In this document: in pieces, positions 40,340 to 49,919 of the stretch
Layout of the letters: the number at the start of each line of letters is the position of its first letter
Position numbering within the stretch: position 1 is the first letter of the stretch
NCBI GenBank assembly: GCA_016713135.1
Contig: JADJPR010000003.1
Span: 62,001-126,000, forward strand
DNA length: 64,000 nucleotides
Source of the DNA: Rhodanobacteraceae bacterium
Lineage (GTDB): Bacteria > Pseudomonadota > Gammaproteobacteria > Xanthomonadales > SZUA-5
Direction: 5' to 3'
Notes under the pieces: generated by a model
Told to the model about the DNA's origin: nothing
The model's input: only the letters and a program-made list of their open reading frames with translations
Database searches by the model: none
Position numbers and translations under genes: made by a program

Positions 40340-42376
40340 ATGAGTGCGGCAGCCGGCGGTATCCAACAGCGCGAAAGCTCGACCATGCTCGCCATCCTCG
40401 TGGTGGTGTTGCTGGTCGGCCTCGTGGGCCTGATCGCGAACTTCTTCTTCGCGAACGTGAACAACAACGAGGACCGTGCCGCAATCGGTCTGTCCACCGA
40501 CATCCGCGTGTACTCGCAGCAGTTGGCGAAGTTCGCGGCGCAGGCGGCCGGTGGTCAGGCCGAGGCCTTCGATGAACTGAAGGAAATCAAGGAGACGATC
40601 CAGGCGCACCTGCAGAAGCTGACCAACGGCGATCCGCAGGAAGGCGTGCCCTCGATCGGAAAGAACCCCGAAGTCGAGGTCGCGCTGAACGCGGTCAAGG
40701 ACACCTGGGCGCCGATTCAGCAGGCGGCGGATGTCATCCTTGCGCGCCGGGATGTGGTCGAGGACCTCAACGCCACGGCGACCGAGTTCCAGGACAAGAT
40801 CCCGCTGCTGCAGGCGCGCACCGATGAAATGACCCAGTTGCTCGCCACCCGCGGTGCGCCGCAGGACCAGGTCTACATCGCCGGCCGCCAGAACACCTTG
40901 GCCGACCGCATGTTGCGCCGCCTGAACGAAGTGCTGCAGGGTGGTCAGACGGCATCCACTGCCGCCGACGGGTTCAACCGCGACGCCGCGGTGTTCGGCC
41001 AGATCCTGGACGCGCTGCAGAACGGATCCGACGAGCAGGGCATCCGCGCGATCGGCGTCCCGGAAGCGCGCAATGTGCTCAGCGACATCTACGGCATCTT
41101 CCAGGAACTCGGGCAGTACGTCGAAAGCATCACCACCGGTGCCATCGATCTGATCGACGTGCGCGAGGCCGCCAACACCGTATCGCTCGACTCCGAGCAG
41201 TTGCTGGAAGACGCCGAGCAGCTGTCGGTGGAATACGCCGAACAGGCCGGTCGCCGCACCTTCCCGTCGCTCACCGCTGCCATCGGTTCCGGCGCCCTTG
41301 CGGCCTTGGCCCTGGTGCTGTTGGCGATCTTGATCTACCGCGACCAGGCCCGCCGCTACAAGATCACCGCCGACCTCAACCAGCGTAACCAGGAAGCCAT
41401 TCTGCGCCTCCTGGACGAAATGGGATCGCTCGCAGAAGGCGACCTGACGGTAAAGGCGACCGTGACCGAGGACATCACCGGCGCAATCGCGGACTCCATC
41501 AACTTCGCGGTGGAAGCACTCCGCAGCCTGGTGACCACCATCAACGAGACCGCCGTGCAGGTGGCCGCCGCCGCCCAGGAAACCCAGGCCACTGCAATGC
41601 ACCTCGCAGAAGCCGCGGAACACCAGGCGCAGCAGATCACCTCGGCCTCGGCTGCGATCAACGAAATCGCGGTCTCGATCGACGAGGTATCGCGCAACTC
41701 GGCCGAGAGCGCCGACGTGGCGCAACGCTCGGTGCAAATCGCAGGCAAGGGCGCGGCGATCGTGCGCCAGACGATTCAGGGCATGGACAACATCCGTGAC
41801 CAGATCCAGGAAACCTCGAAGCGAATCAAGCGTCTGGGTGAATCGTCGCAGGAAATCGGTTCGATCGTGGAACTGATCAACGACATCGCGGAACAGACCA
41901 ACATTCTCGCGCTGAACGCCGCCATTCAGGCGGCCTCCGCCGGTGAAGCCGGTCGCGGATTCGCGGTGGTGGCGGACGAAGTGCAGCGACTCGCAGAACG
42001 CTCCGCCAACGCCACGAAACGTATCGAAACGCTGGTGCAGACGATTCAATCCGACACCAACGAAGCGGTGAGCTCGATGGAGCAGACCACCGCGGAAGTG
42101 GTCGCCGGTGCCCGCCTCGCCGAAGACGCGGGTCTGGCGCTGGGTGAGATTGAAAAGGTGTCGAACGACCTTGCAGACCTCATTCAGAACATCTCGCAGG
42201 CTGCGCGTCAGCAGTCCGCTGCTGCGACGAACATCTCGGCAACGATGAACGTGATTCAGGAAATTACGACCCAGACTTCGGTGGGCGCCAGCCAGACGGC
42301 GGAGTCCATCGGAAACCTGGCGCAGCTCGCAGCAGACTTGCGACGCTCGGTAGCCGACTTCAAGCTGCCGAATTGA
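40340..42376 (+). CDS. pilJ: Pilus chemoreceptor PilJ (methyl-accepting protein)
   Basis: A 678-residue receptor. The N-terminal membrane helix LAILVVVLLVGLVGLIANFF is followed by a long periplasmic region with two PilJ-type helical modules (about 45-310), a second helix (GALAALALVLLAILIYRDQA), a HAMP-like stretch and a cytoplasmic signalling hairpin. The highly conserved tip contains IAEQTNILALNAAIQAASAG and GRGFAVVADEVQRLAERS. No CheR-tethering pentapeptide is seen at the C-terminus (VADFKLPN). In Pseudomonas it senses pilus/surface contact through PilA. Confidence 0.95.
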   Translation: MSAAAGGIQQRESSTMLAILVVVLLVGLVGLIANFFFANVNNNEDRAAIGLSTDIRVYSQQLAKFAAQAAGGQAEAFDELKEIKETIQAHLQKLTNGDPQEGVPSIGKNPEVEVALNAVKDTWAPIQQAADVILARRDVVEDLNATATEFQDKIPLLQARTDEMTQLLATRGAPQDQVYIAGRQNTLADRMLRRLNEVLQGGQTASTAADGFNRDAAVFGQILDALQNGSDEQGIRAIGVPEARNVLSDIYGIFQELGQYVESITTGAIDLIDVREAANTVSLDSEQLLEDAEQLSVEYAEQAGRRTFPSLTAAIGSGALAALALVLLAILIYRDQARRYKITADLNQRNQEAILRLLDEMGSLAEGDLTVKATVTEDITGAIADSINFAVEALRSLVTTINETAVQVAAAAQETQATAMHLAEAAEHQAQQITSASAAINEIAVSIDEVSRNSAESADVAQRSVQIAGKGAAIVRQTIQGMDNIRDQIQETSKRIKRLGESSQEIGSIVELINDIAEQTNILALNAAIQAASAGEAGRGFAVVADEVQRLAERSANATKRIETLVQTIQSDTNEAVSSMEQTTAEVVAGARLAEDAGLALGEIEKVSNDLADLIQNISQAARQQSAAATNISATMNVIQEITTQTSVGASQTAESIGNLAQLAADLRRSVADFKLPN

Positions 42377-42515
42377 GCACGATGCGGAACTGCACCACCA
42401 TGGCGACGCTGCGGGCCGATTGCCGCAGCGCGGGCAGCAGGCGCAAGCAGGACGCGCGGCAAAGCCGGAATGGGCAACGCCTTGTCAGGCATAGCCGCGA
42501 AAAAGGAGTCCGCGG

Positions 42516-45500
42516 ATGAGGCTTCAAGACGACATCGACTTCACCACGCTGACCTGGGTCAAGCAGGAACTGGACGACACGCTGAAGCAGGCGCAACAGG
42601 CGCTGGAAGCTTTCGTCGAGGACAGTTCCGACAAGAGCCAGATGCGTTTCTGCGCCAGCTACCTGCACCAGGTGCAGGGGACGCTGCGCATGGTCGAACT
42701 CTACGGCGCCGCGATGGTGGTCGAGGAAATGGAGCGCCTGGCGCTCGGTTTGCTCGACGGTCAGATCAAGCAGGCCGAAGATGCCTATACCGTGCTCATG
42801 CGCGGCATGGTGCAACTGCCCGACTATCTTGAGCGCCTGCCAAGCGGCCACCGCGATATTCCAATCGTGTTGTTGCCGCTGTTGAACGATTTGCGCGCCT
42901 GCCGCGGCGAGAAGCTGCTCAGCGAGACCTCACTGTTCTCGCCGGACCTGGGCGCTGCGCTACCGGCATCCGCCGGCGGTGCCAAGACAGCCGTCCCGCA
43001 GCCGATGATCGCGGCCAACGGCGGGCGTCTCCGCCTCGCCTTCCAGTTCGGCCTGCTGAAATGGTTCAAGGGCGATGATGTCGACGGCAACCTGACGCGC
43101 CTGGTCGCAATCCTCGATCGCGTGCGCTCGATGCTGGTGCAGATCGATGCCCGCCGCCTGTTCTGGGTCGCGGCCGGCGCGCTCGAAGCGGTGCTGGTCA
43201 AGGGCGTCGAGGCCTCGGTCGCACTGAAACTGCTGGTCGGCAGGGTCGATCGCGAACTCAAGCGGCTGATCGACGCCGGCGAGTCGTCGTTCTCCGGTTC
43301 GCCGCCGAATGATCTGACCAAGAGCCTGTTGTATTACGTCGCGCAATCCAAGGCGACCACAGAGCGCATCAGCGAACTGCGTCAGATCTACAAGCTCGAC
43401 AAGCTGATGCCCAGCGAGGCTGAGCTGGAACACGCTCGCGGCGCGCTCTCCGGGCACAACCGCGCACTGTTGGAGACGGTCGGGACCGCCATCAAGGAAG
43501 ATCTGTTGCGCGTCAAGGACGCTCTGGATCTTTACCTGCGCACCGGCAGCGGGAATGTCGAGGACCTGGCCCCACAAGGCGAGGCCCTTCACCGTGTTGC
43601 CGACACGCTGGGCATGCTTGGCCTAGGGGTGCCGCGGCGTGTGGTGCTCGATCAGCAGGACATCCTCGAACGCATCGTGCGTGGGCGCCAGCCCGCCGAG
43701 GAAAGCGCCCTGCTCGACATCGCCGGATCGCTGTTGTACGTGGAATCCTCGCTCGATGACCACATCGAGCGCCTCGGCGCCGACCAGCGCGAGGTTGCAC
43801 CGCCGAGCGGTGGCTTTGAACTGCCGCAGGCGGAAGTGCGCAAGATCCTCGATGCGACGACCAAGGAAGCGTCGGCGAACATCCAGCAGGCCAAGCAGGA
43901 CATCGTTGCCTTCATCGAGTCGCCCTGGGATCACAGCAAGATCGAGCAGATCCCGCGACTGCTGGAGGAAATCAGCGGCGCGATGCGCATGTTGAACCTG
44001 CCTGAGCCGGCGGCCCTGTTGCAGGGTGTGGTGCGCTTCGCCGAAGTCGAGCTCCTGCAGCACCGGCGTGTACCGTCGGGCGACCAGCTCGACCTGATGG
44101 CCGACGCGATCGCGTCCATCGAGTTCTACCTCGAGGCGGTCAAGGAAGGTCGTCGTAACCGCGACAAGATCCTGGATGTCACCCGTCGCAGCCTGGAAGC
44201 GCTCGGCTATTGGCCGCTACCCGAGGAAGGTGCCGAGCCCGCAACTGCCGTTTCCATCGAAACCACGGCACCCACCCCGGTGGAAGTGCCCACGGCAGCC
44301 GAGTTCCCGACTTTCCCGGATACCTTCACCACCGAGCGGGTGGCCACGCCCGAACCCGCAGACGGCATGATCGAGGCTGCCGCCCCCACGGAGGCTCCGG
44401 TCAGCGAGGCCAGCGCGGTGGAAGCGCTGATTGCCAGTTTCGCCCAGCCTGAGCCGCCGGCCAGCGAGCCCGAGGCACCGCCGATGGCGGCGGTGGAGGC
44501 CGAGATCCGGAGCGCCGTCGAAATAGCGCCGGGCCCTGGACTTGAGTCCCTGGTGGTCGGCGAGAGTGCCGCGGAGGCCCTCGCGCCGTCGATTCAGGAC
44601 CTCGACGGTCTGCGCATTTCGCTGGAACCCGAAGCAGCGACGGCAGAGCCCATCGACGAGGCACCAGCTGCTACCGTCACCGCCGAGGTCGCACCCGAAC
44701 CGACTGTGGAATCGTTGGCCGAGGTGGCAGTTGCAGAGGTGCCCGAACAGGTCGCACCTGAGCTTGCGGACCCGTTGCCGGAGCCTTCGCTCGAGCTGAC
44801 GACGACCGACCTCAGTTTCATCGAAGAGGCGCCGATCGAGCTACCGCCCCTGGCGCCCGAGCCTTCCGCCCCGGCGGTCGAGGCGTTGCCGCCGGAGCCA
44901 GTGGTGGCGCCGCGGGTCGAAGCACCGGCAGCACCTCCGGCGATGCCGCCCGGCATCAAGTTGCCCGATGTCGGCTTCCACTCGGTACCTTCGGACGAGA
45001 TCGACGACGAGATCCGCGAGGTTTTCGTAGAGGAAGTTCAGGACGAACTGGACAACCTGAACCGGCAATATCCGGCCTGGAAGAACGATCTCGGCGATCT
45101 TGAGAAGCTCAAGCCCGTGCGTCGTTCCTTCCACACCTTGAAGGGCAGCGGACGACTGGTGGGTGCACTCGCCATCGGTGAGTACGCTTGGAAGATCGAG
45201 AACATGCTGAACCGCGTTCTCGACAAGACCATTCAGCCGACGCCCGCGGTACTCGATCTGCTGGACCACGCCATCGCGGCATTACCCGGCATGCTGGCGG
45301 CCCTCAAGGGTGAGGGCCAACCAGATGCCAACGTCGGAACGATCATGTGGGTTGCCGAACAACTGGCGACCGGCCAGGAGGTTTGGCTCCCAAAATCCTC
45401 GCCCGCCCCGGTGGACACGGCTGAATCGCCGGCCTCCGAGGCGGGCGGTGCAGATGAAACCGACGCCCGGGCGACCGATGAGTTGGCTGAGTTGGTGGTA

Positions 45501-48500
45501 GCGGAAGGGGTCCAGGCCACTGTCGAGCCCGAGGCTATCGCCGAGTCGGGGGTCGACGCGGAAGAAATGGCAGAGTTGGAGAGTCGGGAGCCCACCGCGA
45601 TCGAACCCGAGGCGGTCACGGCGGACTTGGCGGCGCACGCGCAACCAGAAATTGAACCGGAGCTCCCGGAACAGCCGCTGGAAATGCTCGAGGCCGAAGT
45701 CGCCGGGGCATCCACGCTCGCCGAACCGGTGAGTGGGGGGGGCATCTCCGAACAATTTTCCCAGGAAGGCGAGGGCGCCGAGTCGCGAGGTGAGGCCGAA
45801 CCGGACGCCGCTGTCGTTGAAGATTTGCGCGACGAACTCGCGTCACTGGAAGCCGAAGTTGCCGAATTGCCGGCGGAAATCCCGGCAGACGAGGGCATGG
45901 CCCAGGGGGATTCCGGAGCCGCTGCGGAGCCGGGGAGCGAGATGGCCGAGCCCTCGCCGCTCGATGTCGACCCGATGCTGATGGAAATTCTCGGCAGCGA
46001 AGTCGAGGCTCACCTCACGACCATCCGCGGTTACCTTGCGGAAACCGAGCGCAATGGTCCGTTCGCGGTTACCGAGGAACTGCTGCGCGCCGTGCACACG
46101 CTCAACGGCGCGCTGTCGATGGTTGACCTGCCGGTGCTGACCCGAGTGGTGGCGCCGCTGGAGGGCTATCTGAAGCGGCTGCGTGCGCGCAGTCTGGAGC
46201 CGTCGCCCGACGGGATCGTCGCCCTGCGCGAGTCTGCCGACTGCATCGCCGAGGTCATGCGCCTGCTGCAGGCGCGTCAGCCCCTGCCCGACACCAGCAA
46301 CCTCGCTGAACAGGTGCTTTCACTGCGGGAAGGACTGCCGGCGCCTGATCATCCCTTCCACGGGTTCGGAATCCAGGTCGCAGACGAGGCGAAGGACGAG
46401 ACGCGTGAAGCTGCCGCCGATGCCGTCGGCACTGCTGATGCCCGCCCCTGGTATGAGGCCGAACCTGAAACAGCCGTGGAACTCACCGAGGTTTTCGACG
46501 CCAGCGAGTCGGCGGTCGACGCCAACCAGCCAGAGGTGCAAGACGAAGGCGGCGTGGAAGCTGTCGCGCCTTCCGAGCCCGAATCAGAATCGCTTGGAGA
46601 CTCGGATTTCTCCGACATCGACCACCTGTTTGCCGAAATTCCGGTGGAATCGGCGCCTGCGCCTGAATTGGCCGGCGAGTCTGCGGACGTCGTGCAAGGC
46701 GTCGAAGCGGATGTCGCGACCGAGGCCGTTGAGCTCTCGGATCAATGGTTCGATGAAGTTCCAGCGGACTCTGCGCCTGCGGCCGAAGCGGCCGACGAGT
46801 CCTCCGCAGTAATCGTGCAGGGCGTTGAAGCGGATGTCGCGGTCGAGGCCGTTGAGCTTTCGGATCAATGGTTCGATGAAGCTCCAGCGGTCGCGGCGTC
46901 TGCGTCCGAGCCGGCCGGCGAGTCCGAGCCTGCGTTGGCGGAGGCGGCGACGTCCCAGGAATCCCTGGCGGAAACCGAAGGTCTCGACGACGTGCCGCGA
47001 ATGCTCGCCGAGTTCACTGCGGACCTGGCGGACGAAGACACCAACGTTTTCCAGGCGCACCCAGCGGACCAGCAGGAAGTGGAGCACCAAGCCGAAGCTG
47101 TCGACGCTGACGTCGAGGACGCGCAGCCTGCTGCGATCGAAACTGATCAAGCGGAGGACGGTGATTTCGAGGTGTCCGCATCGGAGCCTGAAGAACTGGC
47201 GCACAGCCATCTCCAGCTCTTCGAGCACGCCGATACGCATGCGATCGACGCGCAATCCGACGAGCCCGCCCATCTGGCGGCAGTTCCGGAGGTCGCCGGT
47301 CTGGAGGTCGCAACCCCAATTGACGCCGCGGAACAACCGAGCGTGGCGTCCGATGAACCGGATGGCGCCGACCAGACTGTCTCCACGATCGCTGAATCGG
47401 TGCACGTGCGCGGCCCGGTCGATTTGGATCCTCCGGGGGCGCTCGATCTGCCGGACATGGATCTGGATCTGCTCGACATTTTTGTCGAGGAAGGTGTGGA
47501 CATTCTTGACCATGCCGACGGCATGATGGCGCGGCTGCGCGAGTCACCTGAGGACCGCGAATCGGTAGCCTCGCTGCAGCGCGACCTGCACACGCTGAAG
47601 GGTGGCGCGCGCATGGCGGGCCTGTTCCCGATCGGCGACCTCAGCCACGCGATGGAATCCTTGTTCGAATCCATCGCGCATGGCGAGCGCAGCGCAACGC
47701 GTCCCGCGATCGAGGCGCTGGAGAAGGCCTTCGACCGCCTTCATGGCATGGTCCAGCGAGTCCGCGCGCGCCAGGCAATCGCGCTGCCCGAACACACCAT
47801 TGCGCGAATCGAGATGATCCTCGACGGTCGCGAGGACGAACTGCTTGCGACCACGGTCGAGACCGTCGAATTGGCTGGCCCCGACGAAGCGGCTGGTTCC
47901 AGCGAGACGACGTCGCCCGAGGTGTCGCAACCAGCAGAAAGCACCGCGGGGGAAGAGGAGACCGCGGAAGCCCCTGCGCGCAAGGTGATCCCGGCGCGTC
48001 CAACCCAGCGTGGTGTGCAGCGCAAGACCCAGTTGGATGAGGACGAGGCGGCGGCGCGCGCGGCGCAGCAGGAACTCATCCGCGTACGCGCCGACCTGCT
48101 CGACAATCTGGTCAATTTCGCCGGCGAAGTCTCGATCTACCGCTCGCGCCTTGAAGCGCAGATGGGCGGCTTCCGCTTCAACCTGGTGGAGTTCGAACAG
48201 ACGGTCAGCCGTCTGCGTGAACAGCTGCGCAAGCTGGAAATGGAGACCGAGGCGCAGATCCTGTCGCGCTTCCAGCGCGAAAGCGAGCAATCGGGGAACA
48301 CCGAGTTTGATCCGCTCGAACTGGACCGTTGCTCCACCCTGCAGCAGTTGTCGCGTGCGCTGGCCGAGTCCGTATCCGACTTGGTCTCGATTCAGAACCT
48401 GCTCGACGACATCGCGCGCCAGTCGGAAACCTTGCTGCTGCAACAGTCGCGCGTCAGCTCGGACCTGCAAGAAGGCCTCATGCGCACGCGCATGGTGCCC

Positions 48501-49919
48501 TTCGAGAGTCTGGTGCCGCGTCTGCGCCGTATCCTGCGTCAAACCGCCGCCGAACTCGGCAAGAAAGCCCAGCTGAAAGTCGAGGGAACGCAAGGCGAAA
48601 TGGACCGCACCGTGCTCGAGCGCATGACCGCGCCCTTCGAGCACATGTTGCGCAACTCGCTGGCCCACGGCATCGAGTTGCCCGAGGTGCGTCGAGCCAA
48701 GGGCAAGCCCGAGGAAGGTACCGTCGCCATCCGCGTGTCGCGGGAAGCGACCGAAGTGCTCATCCAGGTGACCGACGACGGCGCTGGCATGAACCGCGAC
48801 GCGATCCGCCGCAAGGCGGTCGAACGCGGTCTCATGACCCAGGACGCAACCCTGTCTGACCGCGACATCTTCCAGTTCGTGCTGGAGGCAGGCTTCTCGA
48901 CCGCGAGTGAAGTGAGCAAGGTCGCTGGCCGCGGCGTGGGTATGGACGTCGTCGCCAGTGAGGTCAAGCAGCTTGGCGGATCGCTGGAACTGGACTCCGA
49001 ATCCGGCCAGGGTACCCGCATTACCATCCGTCTGCCGTTCACCCTGGCGGTGGCGCAGGCAGTCATGGTCAAGCTTGGTGATGCCACCTATGCCATCCCG
49101 ATGTCCTCGATCACCGGCGTCACACGGATGCCGCGCAAGGAACTTGACCGCCGTATCGAGCAGAAGAACCTCGATGTCGTTTACGGCGGCGAGACCTACC
49201 AGATCTACGATCTCGGCGATCTGCTGCGGCAGCCGGTCAGTCACGGCATCGACGAAACGCAGGTGCCACTGCTGATGAGTCGCACTGGCGACCAGCGGGC
49301 GGCAGTCCGCGTGACTCAGGTGATTGGTTCGAAGGAAGTGGTGGTCAAGTCCGCGGGTGCGCAACTTTCCGTCGTACCCGGCATCTTCGGTGCGACGATC
49401 ATGGGCGATGGTCGCGTGGTGGTCATTCTTGACCTCGCGCCGCTGGTGCGTCACGGCGTAGCGCTGCGCCAGGCACCGGAGTTGGCCGCGGAACTCGAAC
49501 TGCTCGAACCGGTCGTGGAACCGGCCGCGCGCCGGCAACCGCTGGTCATGGTGGTCGACGACTCGATCACGATGCGCAAGGTCACGACTCGCGTGCTGGA
49601 ACGCAGCAATTTCGACGTGTTCACGGCGAAGGACGGCCTCGACGCCGTCGAGCAGTTGCAGGACCGCATGCCGGACGTGATCCTGCTCGACATCGAAATG
49701 CCGCGAATGGACGGATACGAGGTCGCGACCTACATTCGCAACGACCAGCGCCTGAAGCACATCCCGATCATCATGATCACCTCGCGCACCGGTGAGAAAC
49801 ATCGCCAGCGCGCACTTGAAGTGGGCGTCGATCGCTACCTCGGCAAGCCCTATCAGGAGACCGATCTGCTGAAGAACGTACAGGATGCGCTGACTGCGGG
49901 GCATGCCAATGTCCACTGA
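42516..49919 (+). CDS. chpA: Hybrid CheA-type histidine kinase ChpA (PilL)
   Basis: A 2467-residue kinase, almost the same length as Pseudomonas ChpA. The N-terminal FimL-like/Xpt segments include FCASYLHQVQGTLRM near 50. Clear HPt modules have His near 874 (SFHTLKGSGR), 1195 (AVHTLNGALS) and 1692 (LHTLKGGARM). They are separated by long Glu/Ala/Pro-rich linkers. Then come the dimerisation helices (LDNLVNFAGEVSIYRSRLE), the ATPase domain (MLRNSLAHGIELPEVRRAKG near 2045; TDDGAGM near 2086; GRGVGMDVV near 2138), a CheW domain (about 2180-2290) and a receiver (MVVDDSITMRK; acceptor Asp near 2390; GKPYQE). It phosphorylates PilG and PilH. AAGGAGT precedes the ATG. The linker contains a 41-residue tandem duplication. 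Confidence 0.97.
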   Translation: MRLQDDIDFTTLTWVKQELDDTLKQAQQALEAFVEDSSDKSQMRFCASYLHQVQGTLRMVELYGAAMVVEEMERLALGLLDGQIKQAEDAYTVLMRGMVQLPDYLERLPSGHRDIPIVLLPLLNDLRACRGEKLLSETSLFSPDLGAALPASAGGAKTAVPQPMIAANGGRLRLAFQFGLLKWFKGDDVDGNLTRLVAILDRVRSMLVQIDARRLFWVAAGALEAVLVKGVEASVALKLLVGRVDRELKRLIDAGESSFSGSPPNDLTKSLLYYVAQSKATTERISELRQIYKLDKLMPSEAELEHARGALSGHNRALLETVGTAIKEDLLRVKDALDLYLRTGSGNVEDLAPQGEALHRVADTLGMLGLGVPRRVVLDQQDILERIVRGRQPAEESALLDIAGSLLYVESSLDDHIERLGADQREVAPPSGGFELPQAEVRKILDATTKEASANIQQAKQDIVAFIESPWDHSKIEQIPRLLEEISGAMRMLNLPEPAALLQGVVRFAEVELLQHRRVPSGDQLDLMADAIASIEFYLEAVKEGRRNRDKILDVTRRSLEALGYWPLPEEGAEPATAVSIETTAPTPVEVPTAAEFPTFPDTFTTERVATPEPADGMIEAAAPTEAPVSEASAVEALIASFAQPEPPASEPEAPPMAAVEAEIRSAVEIAPGPGLESLVVGESAAEALAPSIQDLDGLRISLEPEAATAEPIDEAPAATVTAEVAPEPTVESLAEVAVAEVPEQVAPELADPLPEPSLELTTTDLSFIEEAPIELPPLAPEPSAPAVEALPPEPVVAPRVEAPAAPPAMPPGIKLPDVGFHSVPSDEIDDEIREVFVEEVQDELDNLNRQYPAWKNDLGDLEKLKPVRRSFHTLKGSGRLVGALAIGEYAWKIENMLNRVLDKTIQPTPAVLDLLDHAIAALPGMLAALKGEGQPDANVGTIMWVAEQLATGQEVWLPKSSPAPVDTAESPASEAGGADETDARATDELAELVVAEGVQATVEPEAIAESGVDAEEMAELESREPTAIEPEAVTADLAAHAQPEIEPELPEQPLEMLEAEVAGASTLAEPVSGGGISEQFSQEGEGAESRGEAEPDAAVVEDLRDELASLEAEVAELPAEIPADEGMAQGDSGAAAEPGSEMAEPSPLDVDPMLMEILGSEVEAHLTTIRGYLAETERNGPFAVTEELLRAVHTLNGALSMVDLPVLTRVVAPLEGYLKRLRARSLEPSPDGIVALRESADCIAEVMRLLQARQPLPDTSNLAEQVLSLREGLPAPDHPFHGFGIQVADEAKDETREAAADAVGTADARPWYEAEPETAVELTEVFDASESAVDANQPEVQDEGGVEAVAPSEPESESLGDSDFSDIDHLFAEIPVESAPAPELAGESADVVQGVEADVATEAVELSDQWFDEVPADSAPAAEAADESSAVIVQGVEADVAVEAVELSDQWFDEAPAVAASASEPAGESEPALAEAATSQESLAETEGLDDVPRMLAEFTADLADEDTNVFQAHPADQQEVEHQAEAVDADVEDAQPAAIETDQAEDGDFEVSASEPEELAHSHLQLFEHADTHAIDAQSDEPAHLAAVPEVAGLEVATPIDAAEQPSVASDEPDGADQTVSTIAESVHVRGPVDLDPPGALDLPDMDLDLLDIFVEEGVDILDHADGMMARLRESPEDRESVASLQRDLHTLKGGARMAGLFPIGDLSHAMESLFESIAHGERSATRPAIEALEKAFDRLHGMVQRVRARQAIALPEHTIARIEMILDGREDELLATTVETVELAGPDEAAGSSETTSPEVSQPAESTAGEEETAEAPARKVIPARPTQRGVQRKTQLDEDEAAARAAQQELIRVRADLLDNLVNFAGEVSIYRSRLEAQMGGFRFNLVEFEQTVSRLREQLRKLEMETEAQILSRFQRESEQSGNTEFDPLELDRCSTLQQLSRALAESVSDLVSIQNLLDDIARQSETLLLQQSRVSSDLQEGLMRTRMVPFESLVPRLRRILRQTAAELGKKAQLKVEGTQGEMDRTVLERMTAPFEHMLRNSLAHGIELPEVRRAKGKPEEGTVAIRVSREATEVLIQVTDDGAGMNRDAIRRKAVERGLMTQDATLSDRDIFQFVLEAGFSTASEVSKVAGRGVGMDVVASEVKQLGGSLELDSESGQGTRITIRLPFTLAVAQAVMVKLGDATYAIPMSSITGVTRMPRKELDRRIEQKNLDVVYGGETYQIYDLGDLLRQPVSHGIDETQVPLLMSRTGDQRAAVRVTQVIGSKEVVVKSAGAQLSVVPGIFGATIMGDGRVVVILDLAPLVRHGVALRQAPELAAELELLEPVVEPAARRQPLVMVVDDSITMRKVTTRVLERSNFDVFTAKDGLDAVEQLQDRMPDVILLDIEMPRMDGYEVATYIRNDQRLKHIPIIMITSRTGEKHRQRALEVGVDRYLGKPYQETDLLKNVQDALTAGHANVH

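Noticed and set aside
47544..49916. A 790-codon antisense frame opposite chpA
   Set aside because: It mirrors kinase codons and has no domain signature or ribosome binding site.
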